64,000 nt of DNA, taken from positions 62,001 through 126,000 of the forward strand of contig NZ_AJGU01000001.1 of NCBI RefSeq assembly GCF_000260795.1, read 5' to 3'. Source of the stretch: Treponema sp. JC4 (GTDB lineage: Bacteria; Spirochaetota; Spirochaetia; Treponematales; Treponemataceae). Position 1 is the first letter of the stretch. Each line of letters opens with the position of its first letter. Positions 27,401 to 34,418 of this stretch are shown in pieces. A program made the translations under genes and the position numbers. The notes under the pieces are model-generated. The model was not told the DNA's origin and made no database searches. It saw nothing but the letters and a program-made list of their open reading frames with translations.

Positions 27401-27520
27401 ACAAGTAGTACCTTCATCACCCTGCTGGTAATTCCGGTATTGTACAGCTTAGTAATGAGAAAAAAGAATGGACGCAAGAGTAAGGCTAATAAAGAAACTG
27501 TAGCCGTGGAGGGTAAATAA
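24404..27520 (+). CDS. RND-family efflux pump inner-membrane transporter (AcrB/HAE1-like)
   Basis: 1038 residues, standard RND length, with 12 membrane segments in two halves and two large periplasmic loops. The first segment follows TMEHPILVLITFALLGILG. In TM4 the proton-relay region reads VGMIVDASIVMIDN: the first relay Asp is present, and the second, Asp in AcrB, is Ala, as in many non-proteobacterial members. Proton-driven export of hydrophobic compounds through the adaptor and TolC protein is expected. Substrates cannot be predicted. Confidence 0.94.
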   Translation: MSLSRKTMEHPILVLITFALLGILGAFTFSKIAIALMPDVDNPYVMIMTTYQNAGPESVEQTVTKVIENAVVSVNGVKKISSTSSESSSMVQMEFNYGTDMEAAVNNIRDKLSRITNSLPDNAGTPSIMRFSSDSMPIMRILVRGNRSVDDIKQIAEDNITDILEQADGVAEASVRGGRAKQVNVELDQNRLAAYGYTIPTVVSALAKQNLELGGGKVQEGHKNYIVRTTGQYSSVDEINDTVISTINGYSVKLRDIGTATLGYADASSESYINGERGVYISVTKVSGSNSVTVANNVYKKMSELSNQLPADIALEIVWDTTDSIRETINTLIQSAWQGLLLAVLILFIFLQNFKSTIIISISIPLSIVITLFAMSNLGITLNMMTLTGLILGVGMIVDASIVMIDNIYAYRQRGTKPKVAAILGSQEMLMSVISGNLTTICVFIPFIFFISDLGMMGQMFKGLIFTIVIALVSSLLVAIFLVPVLAGKFLPLSNRTEKPVRNPVLKRLYGLFQGGMNKLTEWYGKLLKLSLNNRLVTLVVAVCVLFISFAIIPTMQINMMPSGSDDSVTLKLTMPVGTPLDETGKVLLSFEDIIKNEVKGYKNITTTIGASGRNSATNTGSIEISLPETSRQIDNAATIQQKLRSHFAEFSGATFTFGQGFRGQMMGSDIDIAIRSDDLDKAMDVAEKIGDIIDNLGDTGESSISMSRGLPQVEIVIDRQRAYSFGVDVTTVAKEINYAINGTTACVFRNNGKDYNVVVSYRPEDRKTMDDLESIFVKGTNGKVSVANFASLKKGVGPVSIARESQTRIIHVKADILTTTNANVVENMIKDKINETFIIPESVTVSYEGSWKDTTEQMRLYFKIIAMAIILVFGVMAATYESFKAPLINLATIPFMIIGVVFIYKIIGQALSIMSMVGLIMLVGIVVNNGIILVDYTGMLRERGVSLKEACYQAGKSRFRPVLMTTLTTILGMLPMCFASEGQSMMVQPIGIAVVGGLTSSTFITLLVIPVLYSLVMRKKNGRKSKANKETVAVEGK

Positions 27521-27522
27521 TT

Positions 27523-27828
27523 ATGGAACTTATAGCAGAATATCGCGCAGAAATTATAAGCAATCAGTCGGTGGAAGACGACATCATCGAGCGCCTTGAA
27601 GAAAATATCCCCGACATCCAGTACACAATTCTAAACGACGTTCACGGCAAAGGCCTCAAAACCCGTAAAATGGGTTCTGCCGCCTGGCCAGAGCAGAATT
27701 TCATTTTGTATGCCTATGTGGATGCTGAGGATGCTCGTAAAATTTATGCGGTGATAGCAGAGGTAAAGAAAAAATTTCCTAAGGAAGGAATTTCCTTGTT
27801 TTTTACAAGGTGTGCGGAGATAGAATAG
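27523..27828 (+). CDS. small PII-like protein associated with an RND pump
   Basis: 101 residues, starting 2 nt after the pump's stop with a good GGAGGG Shine-Dalgarno. The alternating strand-helix pattern (LIAEYRAEIISNQSVEDDIIERL; FILYAYVDAEDARKIYAVIAEVKKKF) is that of the ferredoxin-like PII/DUF3240 family. Such proteins are sometimes encoded with RND heavy-metal or drug pumps. The lone aromatic-rich loop (GSAAWPEQNF) may bind a ligand. A role as a regulatory subunit or sensor of the pump is inferred from position. Confidence 0.6.
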   Translation: MELIAEYRAEIISNQSVEDDIIERLEENIPDIQYTILNDVHGKGLKTRKMGSAAWPEQNFILYAYVDAEDARKIYAVIAEVKKKFPKEGISLFFTRCAEIE

Positions 27829-27833
27829 GGGAT

Positions 27834-28784
27834 TTATTTCTCCCCATATAACACCCTTTCCTGCCCCTCCAGATCTTCAAAGACCTGTGAATTGCGGAAG
27901 CCGGCGCGGTAAGCTAAGTTTTCTGCGCCGCGCATGTTGTATTCGCCGGTTTCCATGAGGAAAAAGCCGCCGGGGGCAACGTGTTCGCCAAGCTGGGGCA
28001 TAAGATTTCTTATTATTTCCAGGCCGTCGTCGCTGTCGGATTTATCGCCGGTGATTGTTACGTCGCCGTCAAGGGCAAGTCGGGGTTCGCTGCGACCGTC
28101 TTGAAGAAGTTCTTCTGTGAGTGAAGCCGGAACGTAAGGCGGGTTTGTAAGAACTACATCAAACTGATAGGGCAGCATTTCAAAAAGATTGCTTTGGACG
28201 AAACGGATTCGTTCTCGGAGTTTGCTTTTGCTGACTGCGGGTGTGGTAGGTGACGCTTTCTCATTGGTAAGCAGTCTGTCTGCATTTTTTCTTGCAACTT
28301 CCAGGGCTGGGGCACTTATATCTACCAGCGTGAACTTTGGCAGGCGTTCAAGTGAAATCTTTTTTTCTTCAAATAAGGCCTTTAATACTGATATTCCGAT
28401 GCAGCCGCTTCCTGTGCACATATCGCAGACTGTAAGAATGCGGTCTGGATTTGCGCTGATTTTTTCTTCAAGAAATATTATAGCTTTTTCCACCAGAATC
28501 TCTGTATCTGGTTTTGGAATCAGAACGTCCGGTGTAACGAAGTAGTCGTAACCGTAAAATTCCTTATGATTTGTAATATAGGCAACAGGTAACCCTGTCT
28601 GGCGGCGGGTTAGGGCGTCCTGCAGGAGGGGAAGCTTTTCTTCCGGGATGGCATCATTTTGTTTAAGCAGAATCTGTGTTTTATTCAAGTCTAAAAAATG
28701 GGAAAGAAGAATTTCTGCATCTAAGGCTGGTGAAGGGGATTTTACGTTTTTAATGAAGTGATTCTTGTATTCTCGGATTGTCAT
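27834..28784 (-). CDS. prmC: release factor glutamine N5-methyltransferase
   Basis: 316 residues from the ATG at 28784 (MTIREYKNHF). The frame is open further upstream to 28886, but those codons come from a repeat and have no family resemblance. The N-terminal helical domain (ILLSHFLDLNKTQILLKQND) is followed by a Rossmann methyltransferase domain with SAM motif VCDMCTGSGCIGISV and the catalytic NPPY motif (VVLTNPPYVP). It methylates the Gln of the GGQ motif in release factors. prfA, its substrate gene, lies directly upstream on the same strand. Confidence 0.93.
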   Translation of the reverse strand: MTIREYKNHFIKNVKSPSPALDAEILLSHFLDLNKTQILLKQNDAIPEEKLPLLQDALTRRQTGLPVAYITNHKEFYGYDYFVTPDVLIPKPDTEILVEKAIIFLEEKISANPDRILTVCDMCTGSGCIGISVLKALFEEKKISLERLPKFTLVDISAPALEVARKNADRLLTNEKASPTTPAVSKSKLRERIRFVQSNLFEMLPYQFDVVLTNPPYVPASLTEELLQDGRSEPRLALDGDVTITGDKSDSDDGLEIIRNLMPQLGEHVAPGGFFLMETGEYNMRGAENLAYRAGFRNSQVFEDLEGQERVLYGEK

Positions 28785-28924
28785 ATTGGGGTGCGTTGTA
28801 CGTTCGCTACGCTCACTATCGAGTTTTCTAACGAAAACTCGCGGGGTTTTAGGGGCTGCGTAAGCCCCTAGGCGAAGGGGTAGCACGCAACGAAGTGCGG
28901 GCGCAGGGGAAGGCTTTCCCCGAC
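28785..28924. repeat. composite hairpin repeat between prfA and prmC
   Basis: The gap between two genes read in the same direction holds three hairpins: CGAGTTTTC (28820-28828) with GAAAACTCG (28833-28841), AGGGGCT (28851-28857) with AGCCCCT (28863-28869), and GGGGAA (28906-28911) with TTCCCC (28916-28921). Between the second and third is the motif from GGGGTAGC (28877) to GCGCAGGG (28908), shared with the gap at 20005-20080. The 5' codons of the prmC frame come from this element. Confidence 0.7.
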
Positions 28925-30007
28925 CTAGAGTTCTGTAATATCCGCTGCCAGCTGCTCTTCCTTTGCGTAAACGTTGAGGGCGTCGAGCATTTCGTCCATG
29001 TTTCCCATCATAAAGCCAGGGAGGTTGTGGAGCGAAAGGTTGATGCGGTGGTCAGTTACGCGGTCCTGAGGGAAGTTGTAGGTGCGGATTTTTTCGGAAC
29101 GGGCACCAGAACCAACCATGCTTGAGCGGGCTGCGGCACGTTCTTCCTGCTTCTTGCTTTCTTCCAGGTCAAAAAGGCGGGCACGCAAAACGCGGAAGGC
29201 CTTTTCCTTGTTCTTAATCTGCGACTTTTCATCCTGCTGAATAACAACAAGACCGGTCGGGATATGAGTAAGACGAACGGCAGAGTCGGTTGTGTTTACA
29301 CACTGTCCGCCAGGTCCGCCGGCACGCATAACGTCAACGCGAACGTCGCCCGGTTTAATTTCAATTTCAGTTTCTTCGGCTTCAGGCAGAACGGCTACAG
29401 TTGCTGTAGAAGTCTGCAAGCGGCCCTGCGATTCTGTCTGAGGAACGCGCTGAACGCGGTGAACGCCGGATTCCCAGCGGAGGGCACCGTAAACAAACTT
29501 ACCACTGATAGAAGTAACGATTTTGTTAAAACCGCCGACCTCAGTTTCCTGAGCTTCCATGGTTTCAGTTTTCCAGCCCTTGCGCTCAGCAAGGTGAGTG
29601 TACATTTCCCAAAGGTCGCGCACAAAAAGCGAAGCCTCGTCACCACCGGCAGCCGAACGGATTTCCAGAATAATGTTCTTTTCATCAAGCGGATCAGGCG
29701 GAACCAGCTTAAGCTTAATTTCTTCTTCAAGTTTTGGCTGACGGTCTTCAAGCTCCTTAAGCTCTTCGCGGGCCATTTCCTTCATTTCGGCATCGTCTTC
29801 GTTAGTAATCATTTCTTTAGCATCTTTAATGCCCGTGAGGACCTTCTTGTATTCGTCATAAAGTGCGCACACTTCCGTCAAATAACCGTGTTCGCGCATG
29901 GTGTCCTTGTACTTTTTGGCATCCTTTACAAGATTCGGATCCATTACCGCTTCGCTCACAACTGCAAAGCGTTTTTCGCATTCGTCAAGTTTCTTGATTA
30001 AATCCAT
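28925..30007 (-). CDS. prfA: peptide chain release factor 1
   Basis: 360 residues, normal RF1 length. It recognises UAA and UAG and releases the finished peptide. The GGQ motif is in RAGGPGGQCVNTTDSAVRL. The family signature RSAAGGDEA is present at about residue 113. The codon-recognition tripeptide, PxT in RF1, reads PQT here (RVQRVPQTES), within the RF1 pattern and not the SPF of RF2. prmC, its modifying enzyme, follows after a repeat-filled gap of 140 nt. Confidence 0.93.
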   Translation of the reverse strand: MDLIKKLDECEKRFAVVSEAVMDPNLVKDAKKYKDTMREHGYLTEVCALYDEYKKVLTGIKDAKEMITNEDDAEMKEMAREELKELEDRQPKLEEEIKLKLVPPDPLDEKNIILEIRSAAGGDEASLFVRDLWEMYTHLAERKGWKTETMEAQETEVGGFNKIVTSISGKFVYGALRWESGVHRVQRVPQTESQGRLQTSTATVAVLPEAEETEIEIKPGDVRVDVMRAGGPGGQCVNTTDSAVRLTHIPTGLVVIQQDEKSQIKNKEKAFRVLRARLFDLEESKKQEERAAARSSMVGSGARSEKIRTYNFPQDRVTDHRINLSLHNLPGFMMGNMDEMLDALNVYAKEEQLAADITEL

Positions 30008-30283
30008 AGTAGTACGATTATACAGAATTTAAGGGGGTGTGACAAATGGGGGGCAATGGTCATAATTTTTCTTCGAACTTCCGAATGTATCGAACCATTG
30101 CTTAACTTTAGCTTCGCTAAAGTTCTTGGGTATTACTCAGAAGCGGTGCCTTCTACGACCGGCTTTTCGCGGTTTCAGTACGCGTGGGCTACGCCCCCGC
30201 GCACAGCCTTCGGCTCCGCTACAATCCGGGCTATGGTGGCATCTTAAATTTTAAGATTTTTATCTCTTTTTATAAATCTATCG
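30008..30283. repeat. non-coding, hairpin-rich part of the 361-base gap upstream of the double-glycine peptide gene
   Basis: No gene is seen between 30008 and 30368. The stretch holds an inverted pair GCAATGGT (30053-30060) and ACCATTGC (30094-30101), a perfect hairpin with arms AACTTTAGC (30104-30112) and GCTAAAGTT (30116-30124), and a G/C-rich block at about 30160-30230 containing GCCTTCGGCTCCGCT (30206-30220). That 15-mer also occurs inside the nupO coding region at 47866-47880. The palindrome ATCTTAAATTTTAAGAT (30241-30257), followed by T's, could be a terminator or an operator. Confidence 0.55.
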
Positions 30284-30363
30284 TATAATTTAATGGAAGC
30301 AAATGAAGCTTGCAAAATCAAAAGAAGATACAGCCAGGACACGGCTGTTCCAGATAAGGAGGT
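30284..30363 (+). promoter_or_regulatory. -10 box, leader hairpin and Shine-Dalgarno of the double-glycine peptide gene
   Basis: TATAAT at 30284-30289 gives a leader of roughly 73 nt. Within it ACAGCC (30330-30335) and GGCTGT (30343-30348) form a small hairpin. A strong AAGGAGG (30356-30362) then sits 6 nt before the ATG at 30369 and decides that start over the in-frame upstream ATG at 30303. Confidence 0.55.
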
Positions 30364-30368
30364 TGGTT

Positions 30369-30980
30369 ATGACAAACGAAGAAATGAAGCTGCTTCTTAA
30401 GAAGAATGGTGTAAGTGATGAAAATATCGAAAAGACAAGTGCAAAATATGATGCCGAAAAAATTACGGAAATTGTAGAATCGGCTGCGGATCAGAAAGAA
30501 GCAATGATAGCAATTCATAAACTGTATCCTGATCTTGAAATTTCAAGACTGGAAGAATCAATGACCTTTATTCAGGACCAGCTTGAAAGTGCTGTAAAAG
30601 AGCAGTATGAACAAGGAAAAATAGAACTTTCCCCGGAAGAACTTGAAAATGTTGCCGGCGGAGGATTTTTTGACGCAGTTGGTTCTTTCTTTAAGAATCA
30701 CTGGAAGGCAATTCTTATAGGTGCCGCAATTGTTGTCGGTGTTGCTTTAGCAGCCGGAACTCTTGGTGCTGGAGTCGGCTTCCTTGGCGGCCTTGCAGTA
30801 TTTGCAGAAGGGTCTACAAGCATCATGGGTATGGCTTTGGGTACTTTAGGCTTAGGCGCGACAGCTCTTGGTGGAGGCTTTGTAGGAGCTGCCACCGTTG
30901 GCGGTGCAATCTGCGGTGCACTTTTTGGAATCGCCGGTGGCGTTGAAATCCTTAAGAATACAGATGGCTGGAAATCCTAA
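30369..30980 (+). CDS. double-glycine-leader peptide precursor with glycine-rich hydrophobic core (bacteriocin-like)
   Basis: 203 residues from the ATG with a strong Shine-Dalgarno. Residues 1-98 are a charged, helical leader ending in ELSPEELENVAGGG, the classic double-glycine processing site of peptides exported by C39-peptidase ABC transporters or of Nif11/NHLP-type RiPP precursors. The leader is longer than most and does not clearly match a named leader family. The remaining 105 residues are Gly/Ala-rich and strongly hydrophobic (AILIGAAIVVGVALAAGTLG; LGTLGLGATALGGGFVGAA), with a single Cys, like pore-forming class II bacteriocins. No transporter, peptidase, immunity or modification gene is adjacent, so export would need a distant locus. 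Confidence 0.65.
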   Translation: MTNEEMKLLLKKNGVSDENIEKTSAKYDAEKITEIVESAADQKEAMIAIHKLYPDLEISRLEESMTFIQDQLESAVKEQYEQGKIELSPEELENVAGGGFFDAVGSFFKNHWKAILIGAAIVVGVALAAGTLGAGVGFLGGLAVFAEGSTSIMGMALGTLGLGATALGGGFVGAATVGGAICGALFGIAGGVEILKNTDGWKS

Positions 30981-30999
30981 AAATATAAAGAGAAAAAAA

Positions 31000-31116
31000 G
31001 GGCTGGCTAATAAGTTTCTGTGGTTAAGTCATCCCGAACTTGTTTCGGGATCTTAGCACTACATATATTGTAGATGCTGAATCAAGTTCTGCATGACAGT
31101 TCTAATTAGACAGCCC
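31000..31116. repeat. MITE-like repeat with terminal inverted repeats and an inner hairpin
   Basis: The ends GGGCTGGCTAAT (31000-31011) and ATTAGACAGCCC (31105-31116) are inverted copies with one mismatch. Inside is a perfect hairpin with arms ATCCCGAA (31031-31038) and TTCGGGAT (31044-31051), and the halves carry related words (CGAACTTGTTTCGG and CTGAATCAAGTTCTGCAT). About 117 bp without coding capacity, which fits a non-autonomous mobile element. It lies between the double-glycine peptide gene and the lipoprotein gene and may terminate the former. Confidence 0.65.
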
Positions 31117-31201
31117 CCGTAAAGTTATCCTAAAAATCTTTTTTCGTTGCATATTTTATTAAATGTTTGTTATAATTCAAAATCTTTTTATGGGTACACA
31201 T

Positions 31202-32743
31202 ATGAAAAAAATCATCTTCATTTCTTTATCTGCTATTCTCATTTTCTCTGCATGTGCAATGGAAATTAAGTCATCAAAAAAGGCTTCAGAAGATGCTGTA
31301 AATGACTCTGAACCTGCTGTAACAGATTCTGAAGCTCAGATTCTGGCAGGCGACTCTGGCCAGATTTTTTTCAATCCTGACATGGGCTTTTACAGCGCGG
31401 TAAAAGTTAAAATCGACACAAGAGGAGCCATAACAAACATTGATGATGTATATGATGAAATAAATCATAGTGTTGAAAATGTTTCTTCCTATAGTTCTGG
31501 CTATCATTTTAATCTTGTAAATCTTGAAGTTGATTTAAGTGCCTTTTCGGGCAGGGTAAACGAGTCAGAAAAAGATATTGCGCTTACAAAAAATCATCTT
31601 AAAGCTCTTGAAGAAGTTTTAGACCAGCTTTTGGAAAATGAAAAAACTACAGTCATCCGTTTTGCCTATGATCCGGACTATAATAATAAGCTTGTTTCCT
31701 ATACAGAAAATGGAAAATCTTATAAAGCCTGTGAACCTCTGGATTTTCAAAAGATTCTGGATGCGGTTGACCTTATCTGCTCTGTTTTAAAACGTCACCT
31801 TGAAGTAATTACTGCCCTTCAGTGCGGAATGCTTGGGCCTTGGGGAGAAATGCACACAACTTTTTATGCAGAAAGTCCGAAAAACGGCAAGCCGCGCGGC
31901 TATCTTGTTGAAGTGATGAAACAATTTATGAAAGGCCTTAAAGGCTGTGATCTTCCCCTTCTTGTAAGGCAGCCTCAGTTCATTTACTGCTATCTTACTG
32001 ACAGTGAAGATTATGATGTGAGTTCTATTCCAGAGTCAAAAACTTTTTCTTATGGTGATGATTTATACCGTCTGGGAATTTATAACGATGCCTATCTTGC
32101 TGATGAAGGAGATTCAGGAACCTTTGTAACTGATAATGGCCGCCAGGCAGAAATTGCCTTCCTTGAACCTTACACAAATCACACTCCTTATGGAGGAGAA
32201 CTAATCGGAACTTACGGCCTTGAAAATGGAATAGAGCAGCTTAAGAATGTTCATCTTTCTTTTTTGAATATTGGCTGGAATGAAACATATCTGAAAAAAC
32301 TGGATTCGTCTTCCTTTACATATAATGGAGAGACAATTTTCAAATATCTTCTGAAATATATGGGCTACCGCTATGTGATTACATCTTCTACTTTTGATTA
32401 TTTTGAGGGTGGAAAAAAGATAGGCATAAAGCTTTCTTTCAAAAATGAAGGGCTTGCAAATCTTCCTTATCACAGAAAAAAGGCTGTAAGATTTTATTTT
32501 ATTCCCTGCGGCTCTGAAATTACTGGAAATGAAAATTATATAGAAGGAAATGGTAATTTATTTACCGGACAGGAAGAAATCAGCTTCAAAGTTGATGTTT
32601 CTTCGCTTGCTTCCGGGGATTATGATGTCTATGCAAAATTCTGTAATGAAGAAAGCGGAAAATTTGCCCTTCGCTTTGCAAATGATGGCTGGAATGAAAA
32701 GCTCAGGGCAAATAAAATCGGCAGTCTAAGGAATTCTCGTTAG
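31202..32743 (+). CDS. lipoprotein with DUF4874 and DUF4832 domains
   Basis: 513 residues from the ATG at 31202; the frame opens earlier at 31163, but the signal peptide starts at MKKIIFISLSAILIFSAC, whose LIFSAC is a lipobox. The mature part begins with an FNPDMGFYS motif and carries ALQCGMLGPWGEMHTTFY, both typical of DUF4874, which resembles glycoside-hydrolase barrels. A beta-rich DUF4832-like domain fills the C-terminal third (GIKLSFKNEGLANLPYHRKK). A surface-anchored carbohydrate-active protein is plausible; no activity is proven for this pair. Its 3' end overlaps the convergent lipase gene by 4 nt. Confidence 0.75.
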   Translation: MKKIIFISLSAILIFSACAMEIKSSKKASEDAVNDSEPAVTDSEAQILAGDSGQIFFNPDMGFYSAVKVKIDTRGAITNIDDVYDEINHSVENVSSYSSGYHFNLVNLEVDLSAFSGRVNESEKDIALTKNHLKALEEVLDQLLENEKTTVIRFAYDPDYNNKLVSYTENGKSYKACEPLDFQKILDAVDLICSVLKRHLEVITALQCGMLGPWGEMHTTFYAESPKNGKPRGYLVEVMKQFMKGLKGCDLPLLVRQPQFIYCYLTDSEDYDVSSIPESKTFSYGDDLYRLGIYNDAYLADEGDSGTFVTDNGRQAEIAFLEPYTNHTPYGGELIGTYGLENGIEQLKNVHLSFLNIGWNETYLKKLDSSSFTYNGETIFKYLLKYMGYRYVITSSTFDYFEGGKKIGIKLSFKNEGLANLPYHRKKAVRFYFIPCGSEITGNENYIEGNGNLFTGQEEISFKVDVSSLASGDYDVYAKFCNEESGKFALRFANDGWNEKLRANKIGSLRNSR

Positions 32744-33549
32744 AACAACCAGCTTGGTGATTTATAGAAAGTTTTTGTGTTCAGATTAAGTGTAATCTTT
32801 GCTGAACCGTATTTTTTACCAAGAACATCGTATTTGCCCCAGACATCGGTTCGGGCATAACTTTCTGTGTGGGCTGCAAGAAGGTCTGTGCCGTAGCCGC
32901 CGTTTTCGCGGTTGAGTCCCAGAATTGCCCATGCAGTGTTATTAAAAAGGCTTCCGCTCAGGTATGGAACTACGTCAGAAGTATCTCCAAGACGTTTTGT
33001 TTCACCTTCACGGCTTCCGGCTGCAAGCAGAGGAGAGCCGAAGCAGACTGTATTCAAAACATTGTAGTTTGCCTTGATTGTTGAGTCTGCGGCAACCTGC
33101 TGGCAGATCATTCCGCCAAGGCTGTGGCCTGCAAGAATAATATTTGAGTTTTTAGGAATATTTTTATTTACGATGATTACAACGTTTTCAAGATATGCGT
33201 TGTTGAGGCAGAAACCGCTCAAAAGGTCTGTAACATAACCTGTCGACTGATTTGCAACATTGTCCGTGCCTGAAAGGGTAATAAGATAAACTGTTTTTGA
33301 AGTCCAGCCGCTTTTCAATGTACCCTTTGTAATGATAATAGGGCCTTTTGTTCCTTCGTTGTAGCCTTCGCATACAAGATTAAAGATTTCCGGGCTTTGG
33401 GTGTAAGTTACTGTGTTTGAAATTGCGCTGCGTGCTGAACCTTCAGTAGTATCTTCGTCGTCAAGCAAAATGTTTGAACAGCCTGCGAGTGCGCTCCAGA
33501 GAGTTGCTATTGCAAGAACTCCCGCAAAAACTTTTAGCAGTTTTTTCAT
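32740..33549 (-). CDS. lipoprotein with lipase-type alpha/beta-hydrolase fold
   Basis: 269 residues. The signal peptide ends in the lipobox LAGC near residue 24. The nucleophile elbow IILAGHSLGGMICQ is the GHSLGG of class 3-type lipases, placing the serine near residue 148. A catalytic His may be in LLAAHTESYAR. This points to an extracytoplasmic lipase or esterase, with substrate unknown. The mRNA leader contains competing hairpins over the ribosome-binding site, and the promoter overlaps a perfect palindrome, so expression is probably controlled at two levels. It converges with the DUF4874 lipoprotein gene. Confidence 0.75.
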   Translation of the reverse strand: MKKLLKVFAGVLAIATLWSALAGCSNILLDDEDTTEGSARSAISNTVTYTQSPEIFNLVCEGYNEGTKGPIIITKGTLKSGWTSKTVYLITLSGTDNVANQSTGYVTDLLSGFCLNNAYLENVVIIVNKNIPKNSNIILAGHSLGGMICQQVAADSTIKANYNVLNTVCFGSPLLAAGSREGETKRLGDTSDVVPYLSGSLFNNTAWAILGLNRENGGYGTDLLAAHTESYARTDVWGKYDVLGKKYGSAKITLNLNTKTFYKSPSWLF

Positions 33550-33554
33550 TAAAT

Positions 33555-33634
33555 CCTCCTGTGGAGGCGGGCCGGTCAGAGCCCGCCATGTTCCATAGCA
33601 AAGCGTTAAGAAAAATTGCGATGTAGCAATTTTT
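33555..33634 (-). promoter_or_regulatory. structured 5' leader with alternative hairpins over the Shine-Dalgarno
   Basis: Reading toward the lipase gene: first a hairpin with 9-bp arms AAAAATTGC and GCAATTTTT (33611-33634). Next comes a G/C-rich hairpin with arms GGCGGGC and GCCCGCC (33566-33587). Last, CCTCC-ACA-GGAGG (33555-33567) pairs the Shine-Dalgarno AGGAGG with the bases just before it. The last two share bases 33566-33567 and so exclude each other, the geometry of a translational switch. Function is inference. Confidence 0.5.
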
Positions 33635-33648
33635 TAGCTTTACTTACT

Positions 33649-33685
33649 TGATAGTAAAAATATTATATTGATAGTATTACTATCA
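33649..33685 (-). promoter_or_regulatory. promoter with palindromic operator for the lipase-like gene
   Basis: The perfect palindrome TGATAGTATTACTATCA (33669-33685) sits immediately upstream of a minus-strand TATAAT (plus-strand 33662-33667). A second copy of the half-site TGATAGTA is at 33649-33656. Together they look like binding sites for a dimeric regulator covering the -10 to -35 region. No good -35 hexamer is seen. Confidence 0.55.
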
Positions 33686-33741
33686 CATACTTTAATTTTA
33701 CTACGCTTTTGGAGGAATGCAAGAAAAATTTAAAAAGATTT

Positions 33742-34407
33742 TTACATCATCAGCTTCAATACATCTGCCGGTTTTTTAGCTATCACTGTAGCGCCTTTTT
33801 CGCGCAGGAAGGCTTCGCCGCGGAAGCCCCAGTCGCAGCCGATAAAATCGATGCCGGAATTTTTTCCTGTCATATAATCTACGTCAGAATCCCCGATGTA
33901 AACGGCATGAACTTCATCAGCCTGTAAGCCGCGCTCTTCGGCAAAGTTTTTCATGATTTTATGAACACCGTTTGGAGCCGGTTTTACAGGAAGGTCAGGT
34001 GTGTTTCCGCAGATAATGTCAAAAAGGTCTTTAAAATAAAGGTCACAGAGTTCTTCTGCCGCTGACTGAATCTTATTTGTATTTACGGCAACTGTAACGC
34101 CCTTTTGGCGCAGCTCCCTTAAAAGTTCAGGAATGCCGTCATAAGGGCGGGTTTTATCCGCACAGTGCACGTTATAATATTCAATAAATTCTGCAAGGAT
34201 TTTAGAAACGGTTGCATCATCAGTGCCGGCAGGGCAGGCACGTTCCATCAGCTTTTTAAGCCCGTTTCCTACCATAAAGCGGATTTCTTCTACAGTGTGC
34301 AGGGGCCATCCGTGGCGTTTAAGGATTACATTTGTGCTGTCGCAAAGATCATCCAGGGTACTTAAAATCGTACCGTCCATGTCAAAAATTGCTAAGTTGT
34401 ATTTCAT
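33742..34407 (-). CDS. gph: HAD-superfamily phosphatase, phosphoglycolate phosphatase-like
   Basis: 221 residues. HAD motif I is FDMDGTILSTLDDL (nucleophile Asp and acid Asp), motif II is VAVNTNK, the Lys of motif III is in PVKPAPNG and motif IV is YIGDSDVDYMTG. The cap domain of four helices between motifs I and II fits the Gph/PGMB subgroup. It hydrolyses a small phosphoester, 2-phosphoglycolate being the usual guess. It starts 11 nt after the hydrogenase-like gene and is likely co-transcribed. Confidence 0.82.
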   Translation of the reverse strand: MKYNLAIFDMDGTILSTLDDLCDSTNVILKRHGWPLHTVEEIRFMVGNGLKKLMERACPAGTDDATVSKILAEFIEYYNVHCADKTRPYDGIPELLRELRQKGVTVAVNTNKIQSAAEELCDLYFKDLFDIICGNTPDLPVKPAPNGVHKIMKNFAEERGLQADEVHAVYIGDSDVDYMTGKNSGIDFIGCDWGFRGEAFLREKGATVIAKKPADVLKLMM

Positions 34408-34418
34408 ATATAATGCCT

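Noticed and set aside
28785-28886. N-terminal extension of prmC from 28886
   Set aside because: The codons come from the hairpin repeat; family alignment begins at the ATG at 28784.
28925-30007. PQT in place of the usual PAT/PVT of RF1 as evidence for altered stop-codon use
   Set aside because: The middle position of PxT varies between RF1 proteins, and genes in the window use TAA, TAG and TGA stops normally.
30008-31200. CRISPR array or prophage remnant in the repeat-rich region
   Set aside because: The repeats are inverted and differ from each other, with no regular spacing, no cas genes, and no integrase or phage genes.
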